Positions 1-13,020 of a stretch of 64,000 nt of DNA are shown here, piece after piece. Location: the NCBI RefSeq assembly GCF_048771995.1, contig NC_133063.1, forward strand, positions 8,373,501 through 8,437,500, in the 5' to 3' direction. Every line of letters starts with the position of its first letter. The stretch's first letter is position 1. The notes beneath the pieces are model-generated. The model had not been told where the DNA came from. It searched no databases and worked only from the letters and a program-made list of their open reading frames with translations. The translations under genes were made by a program, and so were the position numbers. The DNA comes from Taeniopygia guttata. Taxonomy: Eukaryota; Chordata; Aves; Passeriformes; Estrildidae.

Positions 1-660
1 ACTGGATAAAGGCAAATCCCTCCCTGACAAACTCTCTGGAGACTGCATGTGTGCTCAGGGCTTGAATCTGCAGAAAAAACTTCCAGAGACTCCTTATGCT
101 TTGAATAAAACATAGGAAGTCAGGCCAGTAACATGGATAACCCGAGAATTAGTACCTGAGAAGCATAGGGAGAATAGAAAGAGAGATGGGATGGCTCTCC
201 TGAGGTCTTTGATAAAAAATTCTCTAAAAAAAACAAAAGGCACAAAAATTACTTTCTTTCTGTTGTTAAAAAAGCTGATTTTATAATGAGTGAGTAGGAG
301 ATTTCAGTGCTGACAGGATTGGCTGGCTCTGGGCTTGTAAAACTGTTATGTTTCCAGCTCTTTCACATATACCATCTTTGCTGAAAATTATGTTTGGTTG
401 AAATCTGCCATATTTGGATGTTTGCCTGTAATTCCAGATGTTCAATGTCCTGATCAGAGTTGTTATGCAGAAATTTTGAGTTGGAGCACTGCAGAGGAAC
501 TGGTTTGTTCTATGCAAGTGCTGTATTTGCTGCACACTGAAATGGATGTGTCGAACCTTTTGTACACAATGCAGAGGAAGTCACTCAGGATCCCAGGGGT
601 TCATTGCACAGTCTTGTCTGTGCTGGGACTTGTTCTGTGCAGGGAGCTGGACACAGGATT
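1..660. other. Unassigned sequence left of the first CR1
   Basis: AT-rich, non-repetitive to the eye. A plus-strand frame at 398-664 (88 codons) has no family resemblance and runs into the CR1, so it is not supported as a gene. Confidence 0.5.
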
Positions 661-972
661 ATAGAATCACTTCTATTTGAATGGTGTGGGTTGGAAGGGA
701 CCTTAAACCTTTCCCAGTTCCAAACCCCCACCATGGGCAGGGACACCTTCCACTAGACCACGTTTCAAAGCCTCATCCAATGTCACTGTGAGCACTTCCA
801 GGGATGGGGCACCCACAGCTTCCCTGGGCAACCTGTTCTAGTGCCTTAGCAGCCTCATAGCGTAGAATTTCTTTTTAGTATCTGATCTAAATTCTAGTCT
901 TTTAATTTTAAACCATTCCCCCTTATTCCATCACTGCATGTCCTTATAAAAAGTTTCTCTCCATGCATGGAC
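661..972 (-). mobile_element. CR1 LINE fragment, 3' end
   Basis: The plus strand reads as the reverse complement of the CR1 3' end: agaatcac, then gtgggttggaagggacctt, then the motifs for a grey-area 3' UTR such as ccaccatgggcagggaca, cttccagggatggggc and ctgggcaacctgttc, followed by ccattcccccttattcca. The element therefore points leftward with its 3' terminus at about 661 and is strongly 5'-truncated at about 972. It is moderately diverged from the avian consensus as I remember it. Confidence 0.88.
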
Positions 973-3325
973 ATGATTTCTGCCCTAGAAAAGACTCCAT
1001 GAGGAGAAACATGGCAGCCCTGTTTGGGGGGAATATGTATGACACCGAATGATTAAATGTTTTCATGATTAACAGGATATTGAAAATCTCTACTTCACAA
1101 GGTAAGAGAGATTATCTTCCCCTGAGACTAGGATCTCCCTTTATACTGGAGAAGTCTATAAATGAAATGGAGGAAATTCTTGACTGGCATTAGAGACCAC
1201 GGACCACCCAGCTCCAGTATCCAGTCTGGATTATGACTAGTGACAAATGTTGTTTCGGAAAAGGATAATATGTGAGATAATATTTGAAGACAAAAGCATC
1301 TTCTTCTTCCAGTCGTGGCCATCTTTGCTGACCTTTTGGAAGTGAGCTTGCAAAATGTCTCTGATTTGCTGTGAACTGGAGAGAGGGTAAAATTTAATTA
1401 CTCTCTGAAACCAACGGGCTGGACAAGCTCTCCCTGTAGCCCCTAAGCACTGTGCATTCTGTTCTGTAAATCAGGTGCTTTATTAGATCCACTGTAGCAG
1501 AAAATGAAATGTAAAACTGAGTGTAGACTTATTTTAGACACAGTAGTAGCAGAATTAAGAAGGGAAATATCTTTGACTTACTGGGGGAAGTCATTTAGGA
1601 AGAAATTGGAATGGCTAATTAGAGAAAATTATCTCTATCTAATTCTCAAAGGCTAATTTAAATGTTCCAGTCTTTTTCTTGAAAGGAAAAATCTATTTTA
1701 ACAGCTTAGATTATTATCAAGGAATGTAACCTCAGTGGTAGCAAAAATTTTTCATAAATTTTCCATGAAAAATATTGTTAAAGTGGCATCTGTATATTAT
1801 GACAGAGATATAAAAATCATAGTGGTTCTCTTTTATTATTGTTTTTTTCTTGGGGGTTAGAAGGTTGGGCGCAGGAAGAAGACTGGGAAAGGGATTTATG
1901 AAGCTTTTCAAGTTTCCATATGCACCATAAGTGCTAGAAACTTTGAGAGCAAAATATGTATGATTCCTGAATTCTAAGCTGAATAAAAAAATTAAACATT
2001 TAACCTCCTGACAAAATCCCAGTATTTGTAAGGATGTCAGTAAAAATACTTATTTTATACAGGAGGTATGATATTGCAAGTTCCCAAAACATGTTGTTTT
2101 GTTTGATTTCAACTAAAGAAAAGTCTTGTGTTGATTAACTACTCTTCTTCAATTTAATCTTTTACTCAGGCCTTTAGTTTTTAAAGTAAGAGCTTGTGAG
2201 TAATGTTTGACACTTTCCCAAAGCAGAACTCTGTCTTTCACCTGAGGTTTCGCAGATTGTGCTTCCTGTGAGGTGGTTGTAGATGATCATCTTGCTGCAA
2301 AGAGCGAAGTGAAGAACACCCTTGTTGCACTACCAATAAGTTCCAGTCTCCTTTGCCTTGGCTGGGATTCTCTTTTGTCTCACCTCTAACGCAGTAGTTC
2401 TCTTCTAGCTGAAGAGAATTCTCTCCCCAGACACCTGGTACCTGATCTCTTGAGAAAGCTCTGGTTGCTCAAGAGAAGCCTTGGTTGGATTTTATCTATT
2501 TTCCATCTGGAAGAGGAGTTTTTTTCAGACTCCTTTTCAGTCTGACCAGTTTCCTGTGCTGCCCAGGCTGATGCAAAGGACGTAGTGCACTAGAGAAAAA
2601 TGATAAAACAGGGCCTGGGCACGATCTGTGACTGTCACTATCACTGTGAATGCGCTGCACCAGAATTTCTTGCTGTCAGCACCGTCCTTTTTCTGGAACA
2701 ATACAAAGCATTTGGACATCAAATTCAGTTCTTACTTTCATTTGCCTTCATTCTCACAAGAACTGAAAGCAAGCCAGCCAACAGCTCCTCTGTCAGAAAA
2801 TCCTTTTCCTCCCAAAATCAGTAAAAACCTGTTGCACAGTTACATGTTTTGCATGAGTCCAGGCATCAGCCTGTGTATGGCCATCAGGCATGAGAGAGAG
2901 TTTGTATGGGAGACTCCAGGAAATTGTCTTGGGGAATCAGCAATACAGACCACACAGGACTAGCCTTTCATTTTCTCCTGAGAGGTGGTAAACCTAATAA
3001 GTTACCTTTGGGAAGGATGAATGACATTTAGTCACTGGATAGATAACTCATGTCTCATGGCAGTATCTAGTATCTGCAATTACCTAATGAGAAGTTGTCA
3101 GCTATTTTTTTCCTTTGGGAAATATGTTTTCTATGTAGTTATGCATCTTCTGCACCAGGGATGCTTTGCTTCATCTAGTGTAAATTCTGCTTTTCACTGA
3201 AATTTTTGCAAAGGGCTGGGACAGATTCTGCCATGTTGGTCTAAAATAAATATGCAGTGGTTTATATTTTCAGTAGAATAATTCCATTCTGACCATGTTA
3301 CTATAATAAACTTGCCTTTATTGGG

Positions 3326-3349
3326 TTTGTTTGTTTGTTTGTTTGTTTG
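3326..3349. repeat. (TTTG)6 microsatellite
   Basis: Six tandem copies of tttg directly after an AT-rich stretch, with no coding context. Confidence 0.9.
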
Positions 3350-5940
3350 ATAACGCAGTTCTGACAATATTGTGTTTTGAAAAACATTAGAAGTGTGGAC
3401 TACTTTCCAGAAAAGTGGCCAGTAGTCCACATCTTACATAAATGTGATGTGGCAGCTTTGAGATCAGAATACTGACTCGTGAAATTATCTTTCTACCCAC
3501 AAGTCTTAATGTTAAGTACTCTAATGACAGTAAAATTCCATGATGACTCCTTTGTGCCAAAGCTGGTGAGAAGGGCACGTACTGTTCTGATGACTTCTTT
3601 CCCAACTGTTTATTAGCATCTAGCCCACAACGTTTGTAATCAGGATCTAAGCCAGTATTCTTCTTAAATTACAAAAAAGGAGTTCCAAGAAAGCAATCAG
3701 CACATTCAGTCCTATGCTTTCAGGCAGAGATTATCCTTCAGCTTCACTGGAGGCTGGAAAGAAACAACCTACAAGCAGCTTACTTGGTAATAACTTAATG
3801 CCCAAGACTTTTGTGTCTTTCCATGGAGCAGTAGATGCTGGCCAAAGGATTTTAGTAGGGTACACCACTGGAGTTTTCTAGTATCAGAGACACTGTACTT
3901 ATAAGTGCAATTAAATACTTTTGGAAGGGATTATGTAATAGCATACGGGACACGTGGAAAGTAAAGCCAGATTCTGCTCTCATTTGGATTAACTTTTATG
4001 TGGGAAAAATGCAAGAACTTAAACAAAGGTAGTTCATATACAGCTACTGTACAGTCTGAGTCTCAGTTTGCTCCAAGCTGCCACATGCCTCAGTCCATCC
4101 TCTCAGTCTTCCTCGCAGTGCTCAGGCAGCTGCTAACCTGATGCTGTGGTGCTGTCACAGGAGTGTGGATGCTGTGTGAAGGATCAGGATCATATTTCTT
4201 GGCACTTGGTTTGCTCTCTGGATATGCAGAACTTTGAATCCACCAGTCCAGATGCCTGCAGCAGACATCAACCCCAGCGAGCTGCCACCATCAGAGGGCA
4301 CGGCAGCAATGAACTCAAAATGATGGTTTCCTATACCTTCTCAGGGCATCTGTGATGCCCTAAACATGACAGCACAAATAGTGATGGGGAAAGGGAACTT
4401 GCAGGGGTAGGATGCAGCTGCAAAAGCAGAAGAAAACAGAAAAGTGTGAAGTGGCATGGCAGAGAAAAGGTGGGTAGACTGGGTATGAAATGTAAGGGCA
4501 GAGAATATCAGACCTGCAAAAGGCTAGTGAAGGAGAGAGGCAGACAGCAGTTAAAGTGGCTCAAATCAGTGTGGAGAGCTTTCACTGAACGGGCCAAAGG
4601 GAGAAAGGGAAGTCTCTCCTTCTATTTTTAGCCAAGCAGCTGAATTTCTCCACTTCCCTGCCCGCGGGGGTCAGGCAGTAATGGAAACCACCCTCTGAGC
4701 AGGAGCAGGGCTGTGCTTTGCCTGCTGGTAGGGCTCATCTCCAGGCGCTGTGTGATGCCATGTGCTGCAGCACGGACCTCCCCCGTGCTGGAGCTCAGGA
4801 AAATCAAAATGCTAAGGCAGTTGTCCATGTTTGGGCACCTGCTGGCCCTCCCAGGGGACTGGGGCATCCAGGGCTGCAAGTGGCCCTCCCCTCTTGATTT
4901 CTGGGGGAAAACAGCATGCCTGAGCAGTGGTGTGCTCCAGCCCAGGGGTGAGCTCCCCATTAGCCAGTCTCCATTTCTGCACTCGGTGCAGTCCCTCTGC
5001 CTGTGAGCTTGCATGCCACATAATTTTGGGTATATTTGGTAAATCCTCAACTGCCTAGAGAGATTATCTTCCTGATTTATCATCCAGCACCTTGTTCTTT
5101 TCCAGAGGGCAATTCAGTGTGGTTAAATTAGGTTCCTGTTCTAGCTTTGTGCTTTGAAAGGGCCTTTTTCTCTGTCTAATGACTGCAGAGTACATGCTTC
5201 CAGCTCACATGCTTAAGTTAGGTTATGCTGTGTATGTACTGCCGATTATTGCTGGCCTTGTGAGGTGGCATCATCTCAGAAATACAGATCAAGGATTTGT
5301 CTAGCTGAGCAAATAGGATGGGAGATGGTGTATAAGGCTGAGGGTGACAAAGAAAGAGAGAAGATCAGAGCAGTCCTGACATGAGTGTTAATAACACTTA
5401 CAAAGGCTTGGGTTTCCTTCTCTGGAGGGAGTTCTTGGCGTTATATTCTCAGGAGCCACTTTTGTCAATGGTGGTCTGTGGGGAAGTATAAAAAATCAGT
5501 TCATTATACAGATATTTTCGTTAATAGTTTTTTTAAAATTTTTTTTTACTTTAATTTTTTTTCTTTCATCACAACCCTGAGCTGGTATTTGAGGAAGAAA
5601 TGGATGAACTGACATCACCTTTTTGTCATTTAAAGATCTGTGAAGAGAAGAGGTGAAATGTAGCAAATAATTCACCACTGCCAGATTAACATCTTTTATG
5701 CAGAACATGGCCATCGGGTTTAATTTTTGGTTTTGCATTTTCGAGTTATTATCCACAAAGGGTGGGCACAAGGGGGCCACCAGGGGTGGGGGTTTCATGT
5801 CTGTCTATTGAGATAACTCTTTGCAGTTGAACTTGAGGCCTGTGAAAAGCCAGCCTTTGCTGTGTGGTTTGCAAAGCATGGGTTATGCCATCGTTATTTG
5901 TGGTGCCCTAGGAGGAGGCAGAGCTGATTCATTGAAAAAT

Positions 5941-5984
5941 CACATTGAAATCACATTGAAATCACATTGAAAGCACATTGAAAG
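5941..5984. repeat. Four-copy 11-bp tandem repeat (cacattgaaat/g)
   Basis: Four consecutive 11-bp units: the first two end in t and the last two in g. No other copy of the unit is seen in the window, so it is a local duplication. Confidence 0.92.
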
Positions 5985-6254
5985 TGCTGTGAATGTGGTG
6001 ACCACAGCCTAAAGGGGCAGAATATATGGGCCCTGTCACAGGGCATCACAGGGCACCAGTGGTGGCAAAACAAGACATCTCCTCCTGCTGTGTCTGGTGT
6101 CTTTGCTTAGTTTACATTTGTGGGTATGTGTGGCTTACAGTGAGAACAAATGCTCTTGCCCAGCAGCTGCCTGGAGGGAAGGAGGAGGAGCTGGTTCTGA
6201 GTTACAGCAGAGTGGGACAATCCCCTCCCTTGCCTGACTGGTGATGCTGTGCCT

Positions 6255-6512
6255 GGTGCCCCCCAGGCCTGGGCACTCACCCTGGCTGCCAGGGCACTGC
6301 TGGCTCATGTTCAGGCTGCCATTGACCAGGACACCCAGGACCCTTTCCATGACTGTCCAGCCTCTCGTTCCCTGATCTACCCACACACCCAGGGTTGCCC
6401 TGTCCCATGCGCAGAATCAGCACTTTCCCTTGTTAAATGTCACGCAGTTGGTGACTGCCCAGCCCTGTAATTTGTTAGGTCTCCCTGCAGAGCCTCTCTG
6501 CCTTCGAGGGAG
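6255..6512 (-). mobile_element. CR1 LINE fragment, 3' part of ORF2
   Basis: The plus strand carries the reverse complement of the CR1 ORF2 C-terminal region: gcactgctggctcatgttca, then a segment like caggacacccaggaccc, and ccctgcagagcctctctgcc near 6490. The termini of the element are missing on both sides, so this is an internal, old and diverged piece. Confidence 0.72.
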
Positions 6513-9500
6513 TCAAGACTTCCTCTCAGTATCTCTCTTGGCTTTTGAATATCTGTTGAGCTGAATTGGGGCAGTTTATCCCAGCTGCTGCTCCGGGTCT
6601 TTCATGCACTGCCAGAGACTGAGGCAGACCTGAGTGCAGCAGGTCTCTGCTCAGCTCGGAGCTGCTGGCCCTGAGGAGAAATCTGTCACCCACACACCCT
6701 GCTGAGCTTGGCTGGTCTTGGCAGCCACTTTTTGTAGCTGAGAGACACAATCAGCTCAGGACTGGCTAGGATCTCTGACCTGGTACCCCCTTCTGCACCA
6801 GGCAACCCAGCCAGCACCTCTGGGAGCTTAGTGGTGCCAGCAGTTAATAGACAGAAACTGGGCAAAAGACCTTCTGCTGTATCCCACTTCTGCTCCAAGG
6901 TCTGGGTTCTGTGTGCCAGTGCAGTCCCAAGGCAGGCACTGATGTTCTTCTGCAGGGCAAGTTGCTGCAAAAGGACAAATATAGGAACTCCTCTCACAGG
7001 TGAAGGGAAAGCATAGGAAAAGCAGAGGAAAACAAATGCTCAAATATCAGTCACTCAGCGTCTCTGTCCTGATTTAGAAAAATGCTTTGACTAAGAGGCC
7101 ATACTAACTTGGTCCCCACCTATCTTCTGGCTGATCTTGGGGACTCCAAGGTTCATTTTCCTTGAAGGGAGACAGGAAATTAATTTTCATGGGGCTGCCA
7201 GTAGCAGTACCTGCTGAGAAGAGGCAGTATTCCTCTCACTGAAAGGCTGGAGATGGACTTATCTGCCTTCACCAAAGGGCTACAGGTGGCCCCATAACAA
7301 TGGATGATTATCGAGGAGGTTTTGGAGCTGCTAAGTAGAATAATTTTAATACTGCTGAGATTTTATCATACCTGAGATGTGTTAGGCCACTGAGAGCCTT
7401 GGGCAGACTTTTTCTTATTCTTGCTTAAGCTGACATGATGTATCACTGCTGGTACCTGGTCTCAGCTAGATCTGATTACAGTGATTGTCTGTACCTGCTG
7501 TTCTGGTTGTGAAGTTTTTTCAGTCTTGCAGATTCTGCAGATAGGATCTGTGCTGTGATTTGAACATGAAATAATGGGGGTATAGAGAAACAATGAGATT
7601 TTCAGGAAACTGAAAGGTACAGGAACAAGACTTCAGTGATACTGCATGTTTGAATCTTGGCTCATTTGGAAATCCAACAGATGAAACCATTTTCTTCAAA
7701 TTTTGCTGGCAGAGGTATGAATTGAACACTTTTCCCTTTCTGGCTTTGTTTCATGATTCCAGCCAATCTGACATTTCTTTTTCTGCTTTAGACCTGCTGT
7801 TCCCCAGCCTGCATCCTCACAGGCAATACACGGGTGGGTCACAGTGGTTTACAAGAAGGTATTTATTTCTTGGGCCTCAACTCAGAATCTAATTTGCTGC
7901 ATGCATTTTGAGGTGCACATAAGCAGATACCTCAGGCAAGCAAGGAGAGTGACTAAGAGGCAAGGATATGGTGTGGATGCACCCTAGAAGTGCTGCTGTG
8001 TTATGTAATGAGGACCTAATGAGGGATAAGGTGAGCACTACATCACAGCCTTGAACACATCTCTGCCTCTCCCAGCAGCTTTGGACAAAGCTGCTGACTT
8101 CCACAGCAGCTTCAGTGTTGCCTCAGCCTTGCTTCAGTGTCTGCGCAATAAGCAAGGCTGAATGTACATTATTTTATTGCTCTCTTGCCTATGTCAAACC
8201 AACCCTAGCCAGTACCTTGGTTTTGGGGACAAATGAGGGATAAAGCAAACTAAAAAAAAAGAGAGAAAACAAGAAAAACTATCGGTAGCAGTTACTGCTC
8301 AGTTCAGACAGATGACAGCATTTTATTATCTCTTGCATGGTATCCAGGGGAACCTCAGGAGCTCCCTAGCAACAATACAGCAGGAAAAGGAAGTGTTTTA
8401 ATTCCTGGAGCTAGTGTTTGTGCAGGGCTATCGGCCTGTTGGCCCTACCTGTCCTGGTTGTAATGGTATGGAGAGCTGCTGCCTCCTTCCACAATACTGC
8501 CAGGCAGCAAAAATGGCAAGGGCAGCAATTTCTGGAACTGAGGTAGAGGAAAAGGAACATTCATAGTCTAAGGAAAACCACATGGTCAACCCATGAGGAA
8601 GGAAATAACTTCTCCAGTCATTAAGTGAGATGCATGGCCAGTCTGTGTATTTTATAGAATAAAGCTGTTGTGATCTCTATGTTATCCCAGCTCTCCTAAA
8701 AACCCATTATTTTTTTTCCAAGTTCCTCTCCTCCTTTTCTATCTCCATTTAATCATCCCTTTATTCATATCTAATGTTTCCATGTATCTGAAGATGACAT
8801 GTGATCCTGCATTGTTCCCCTTTCAGCTCTGCTGTAAGTGGATCATGACAAAACAGGAAACCATACTATCTTTGTTCCCTCAGGACTGGCTTTATAAAGG
8901 ATCCCAAATTTCCTTGATGGTAAAGCTTTCAAAGACCTAATGTAGTCCTCTAAAACAAGAAGGTACTAAGATCCTCTAGGAGCTGAGAGACCACTGACAC
9001 TGGGGACAAATGGCTCCATGTCGAAATGTCACCTTACAAAATCGATTTTAGATTTTTAATTTTGAAACTGTGCTTAGACATGTCTCCCCTTTATTATATA
9101 TGGCATCAGTGTATCTTTAATTTCCTCTGCATTTGGGATTTGTTCACCTGTTGCTATTCCCCTGAAGGGCACCAAGACAGGGCGAGTTTTGCATGAGTTC
9201 AACTTTGGCAAAAGGCAGTACCTGGGAGTTGGTGTGTCCCTCCAGTTCTTCCAGCCCTCTGGTTTGTTCCACTTGGCTAAGCTGATGCATAAATCTCTGT
9301 AACCAAAACTGAGCTGTTAACAAAAACTCCCTCACTCTCTCATCATAAAATTCTGGAAAAAAGCCTGCTGTGTTGCTCTGTTATCTCCATTTGTAAGCTT
9401 TGTTCTTGGCAGGCACAGGTGCGTCTTTTTCCAGAGATGGGATCACTAGGAAAATGTTCATCGTTGGTCTCAGGTGTCCATGGGACTGGTAGTTCCCTTC

Positions 9501-11035
9501 TGTTGCTCACCAGGGTGCAATTTCCAGGCACCATGTTAATGTAAGTTCTGCAGACACCTGGAACAGAGTATGCCTTTCTGGCTGGGAATGCATTTTGTCT
9601 AAAACATTGTGGTTTTCCCCTAGATTGTTTGGGTTATTGGAAAGGGATGGAGTGTTCTTTCCCCATGGCTGACATTGCTTCTGCCTGCCTTGACATGAAA
9701 AGTTTTCCTCACTAAAGGGAATGTGTAATTTTGCTGTGTTCTAGAGTACTCTGACTAGAAGGGAACAACATTTGCTTCACCACTGATGCACCTCGTCATG
9801 GCATATCTCTTGTCTGTTCACCTCTGCCACGGATACCTGTATATTATGACACTTTCAACATCAGCAAGGTGTAATTTTGCCAGATCCATAGCCATCCACT
9901 ATCTCCCCTGCTTGGTCATTTGCAGATGAATCTGTGTCCCCCCACCCAGTTTGATGCTATTGCAGCATTTCTAGCCATGATGAGCTGAGCAGAACTTGGG
10001 CTGATGATTCATTACTGGAAGAGTGCTGAGCATACAAATGAGAGGGTACAATCAGCAGCGAGGCTTGCTTTGCATATTTCTGCTCTGCTTTGCTTCACCA
10101 GTAGGAACATTTCTCAGACCAGCCTGCAATCCTCTGCAGACCTGATGGCAGCCCCTCCAGTGATGTAGAACTGTAGAAACTCTTCTGACAGGCACAGGCA
10201 GTGAAAGGAACCCTGTACTTACTGAATGTGAATTGCTGCTGGCATTCACCAATGCTAAGCTCCTCCTTTGCTGGTGGCCTCTATCAGTGTGTTTTATTAG
10301 TCAGGCAAGTGAGGAGTTCAAACAAAGACTGAAAGAAAAATAATGGACATATGCATGTCACTGCCTGCCTCATATAAATCAGTGTGCAATGATGAACCAT
10401 TATTATTTGTGTGCTTCTAGCTACTTGTAGATGGCCACAATCCAGATTAGATGCTCTCTGTGCCAGTACATCTGATTGTCAATAAGAAGCAGCTGGACCC
10501 AGCTGAAGCAAAAGCTTTTTCCTGCATATGACAGAAGAGTGTTGCTAAAGTTGGCTGACTCTCGGGCTGTGTAGGATATATTCCAACAATAATGTTGTGG
10601 GATTTTTTTTGCTAAACACTTACCAGTTTTTTTTTTTTTTTTTTTTTTAAGAGATGTACTCAGAATTTCCCATAATGCATTTTGCATTTTGCAAAGCTGA
10701 CAGTCAGCACTTTACGTGATCTTTTCTCCTTCTAGTGATATAAGGTAGGTTTTTTTTTTTTTAGTAATTCTATTGATTGTAGTGATTTTATTTCCATTTG
10801 TCCACATCAAAGTGTTAAGAATCAGGACCTGACATTTATTCACTGGTGGGTGAAACGCAGGTGGTGGTGGAAGGGTATAAACATCAGTAAAGAACACAAA
10901 AGGATTAAGATACCAGCCCTGTTACAGAAAAATCTCCTGTTAATGCTTTGGTGGCCAGCAGAAATTCGGAGTTCACTGAAACCAGCAAGTGGTGGTGTGG
11001 TAGACCAGGAGCTCACCCATTTTCATGCATGCATT
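6513..11035. other. Intergenic or intronic sequence, no gene seen
   Basis: The sequence from 6513 to about 7000 continues in a GC-richer composition after the CR1 and could contain more decayed LINE sequence, but I cannot align it. The rest holds only homopolymer tracts at 8248 (A), 10627 (T) and 10751 (T). Confidence 0.45.
10627..10648. repeat. Poly(T) run of 22
   Basis: An uninterrupted T run. In the minus direction it would be an A-tail, but the sequence next to it does not look like a retrocopied transcript that I recognise. A second T tract lies at about 10751-10762. Confidence 0.9.
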
Positions 11036-11562
11036 TGAGTACAGAACACTGCATCCAGTTCTGGGTACAGAGTACATGAAATTTTATCCAGCACAGGAAG
11101 GATATTGACCTGTTGGCACAAGTCCAGAGAAGGCCACCAAGATGATCAGAGGAATGAAGCATTTCTCCTATGAGGAAAGGCTGAGAGAACTCGAATTTTT
11201 CATCCTGGAGAAGAGGCAGCTTCAGGGTGATCTAATTTGGCCTTTCAGTAACTGAAGGGAGCCTACAAGAAAGAAGGGGAGAGATGTTTCCAAGAACATG
11301 TAGTGACATGCAAGGAGAAATTACTTCTAACTGAAAAAGAGTAGGTTTTAATTAGATATAAGAAACAAATTCTTTACTACAAGGGTGGTGAGGCACTGAA
11401 ACAGAGAAGCTGTGGCTGCCAGATGCCTCAAAGAGTTCAAGGCCAGGTTGGATGGAGCTCTGAGCATCTTGGTCTAGTGAAAGCTCTCCCTGTCCATGGC
11501 AGGGGTGTTGGAAGTAGTTGGTCTTTAAGGTCCCTTCCAACCCAGGCTCTGTGATTCTCTGA
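11036..11562 (+). mobile_element. CR1 LINE fragment, ORF2 end plus 3' UTR
   Basis: In plus orientation the copy reads from the end of ORF2 (tccagttctgggtacag, gtccagagaaggccaccaag, atgatcagagg, gaggaaaggctgagagaac) into the CR1 3' UTR (caaggccaggttggatgg, tccctgtccatggcagggg, aaggtcccttccaaccca) and stops at the CR1-type terminus tgtgattctctga. It is 5'-truncated with a normal 3' end. Divergence is moderate. Confidence 0.9.
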
Positions 11563-12704
11563 CTTATGGTCTCTTTAGGGAAGCAGAGGAACTGGACTGT
11601 TAACACTGCCTCCCAGGTGCCAAAATGGCCTGGTGTCTCTTTGCATTAGTTATTTCTGTTGAGGCTGTAGTACCATTTCTAGGTTGAAGTGGGTAAATGT
11701 TTGTTCTGGTGATGCACTCTGATGCCCATCTCCTCTGAGCAATACAGTTATTCATAGAAGTGAGGAAATTTAGCATGCAATAGCTCAGGAAACTCACTCT
11801 TTCCTATTTGGAGCCCTAATTAGAGCAATTAATCACTGCTGCTTCTGCCATCTAAGCTTTCAGTCTAGAATATATTGTCCTCTCTTGTCAGAGCAGAAAT
11901 GTAAAAATGGTTTCCCTTTACCTGACACTTTGCCAGTACAGCCTTTATCAGTGTCTGTCTCCTACCAGCTTCTATCTTTCCTGAGAGCTCGAGCTGAAAA
12001 TGCAAAGAACAAAATGATGTGACTGTTTCAAAAGAAAGAAGAGGTGTGGAATTTTAAGAGATCAGCTTCTACTCTGTTTACATGGGTTTTAGCTGTATGT
12101 CTCCATTTGCATTACCTTTCCTGGGAATTTCTTTTGTGTTTCTATATTGCTGTAACAAGCTGACCATTTTTGGGGCGAAATACCCTGACATTTCTACTGT
12201 AACCCAGGGTTTTCTTTCCACTTGATGCAACTGAATCTTACCTTCACAAAATCTCTACCTATTGAAGTTCTCTAGGTATGTGCCCAGGAGAGGGCAGGAT
12301 GAGGATTATGTTGTCTCTGTGTGCCTTAACTCTGTATCTGCCCCTTGGCTGGTCCATCAGTATTTAATTTAACTGGTTAAATGTGGTTGTCATTCTGCTC
12401 CATGTATCACTATGCTTCAAGTGATAAGCTATAGGGGCTGGAGATCACAGGAGAAGCACCCTGGCCCTCTCCACCTCAAACTACATAACTCTGTAAGTTA
12501 GGGATATCAGTGCTTTGGTTTCTCTTCCACACATTCTTGTGACAGTGAATCCTCCTCCAGGAAAAAAAGACATTTATTTTGGCACCTGACAAAAGTCTAG
12601 GTGCTGCACCCTTGGGTGCACTGAGGGTCTCTGCTGCTGAGGATGTCAAGGGCCTGTGGTATAAACGGAGAAGTTGAAGATCTGAACAGCACTCTGCTTG
12701 CCTG

Positions 12705-12740
12705 TTTTTTTTTTGGTTTTTTTTGTTTTTTTTTTTTTTT
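12705..12740. repeat. T-rich homopolymer tract
   Basis: T runs interrupted only by gg at 12715-12716 and g at 12725. On the minus strand it reads as Lys codons in spurious frames. Confidence 0.9.
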
Positions 12741-12997
12741 GGGAAAAACTGCGGTGGAATCTTTCTGTGCACAGACCTGCAGGTCCTGCTGGGGCCGCCC
12801 ATGGAGTGTGATGGGAGGAGAGCCAGGTGTGGCTCCACGATGCTGGCAGTGCCTGCCCTTCTGCTGAGATTTAGTGCCTGAGTGGGGGTGCTCTGATGTT
12901 CTGCTGCAGTGTCGAACAGAATGAATGAGTTTGGCTCTGCGGTGGCAGTAGGGAAGATGAAGATGGCCATCTGTCCACAGCCAGTGTACACATTTTT

Positions 12998-13020
12998 CAC
13001 ACACACACACACAGACACAC
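12998..13020. repeat. (CA)n dinucleotide repeat
   Basis: About eleven CA units with one g interruption near 13013. Minus-strand frames through it give Val-Cys repeats with no protein significance. Confidence 0.88.

Larger units (their letters stand above)
973..6254. other. Intergenic or intronic sequence, no gene seen
   Basis: Mostly unique-looking AT-rich DNA containing the TTTG microsatellite at 3326 and the 11-bp repeat at 5941. The stretch 4630-5010 is more GC-rich and open on both strands (151 codons minus, 97 plus) but resembles no protein I know. A T-rich tract lies at about 5527-5564. Confidence 0.5.

Noticed and set aside
4628-5083. 151-codon minus frame in a GC-richer patch
   Set aside because: It overlaps other open frames on both strands and resembles no protein family; probably chance.
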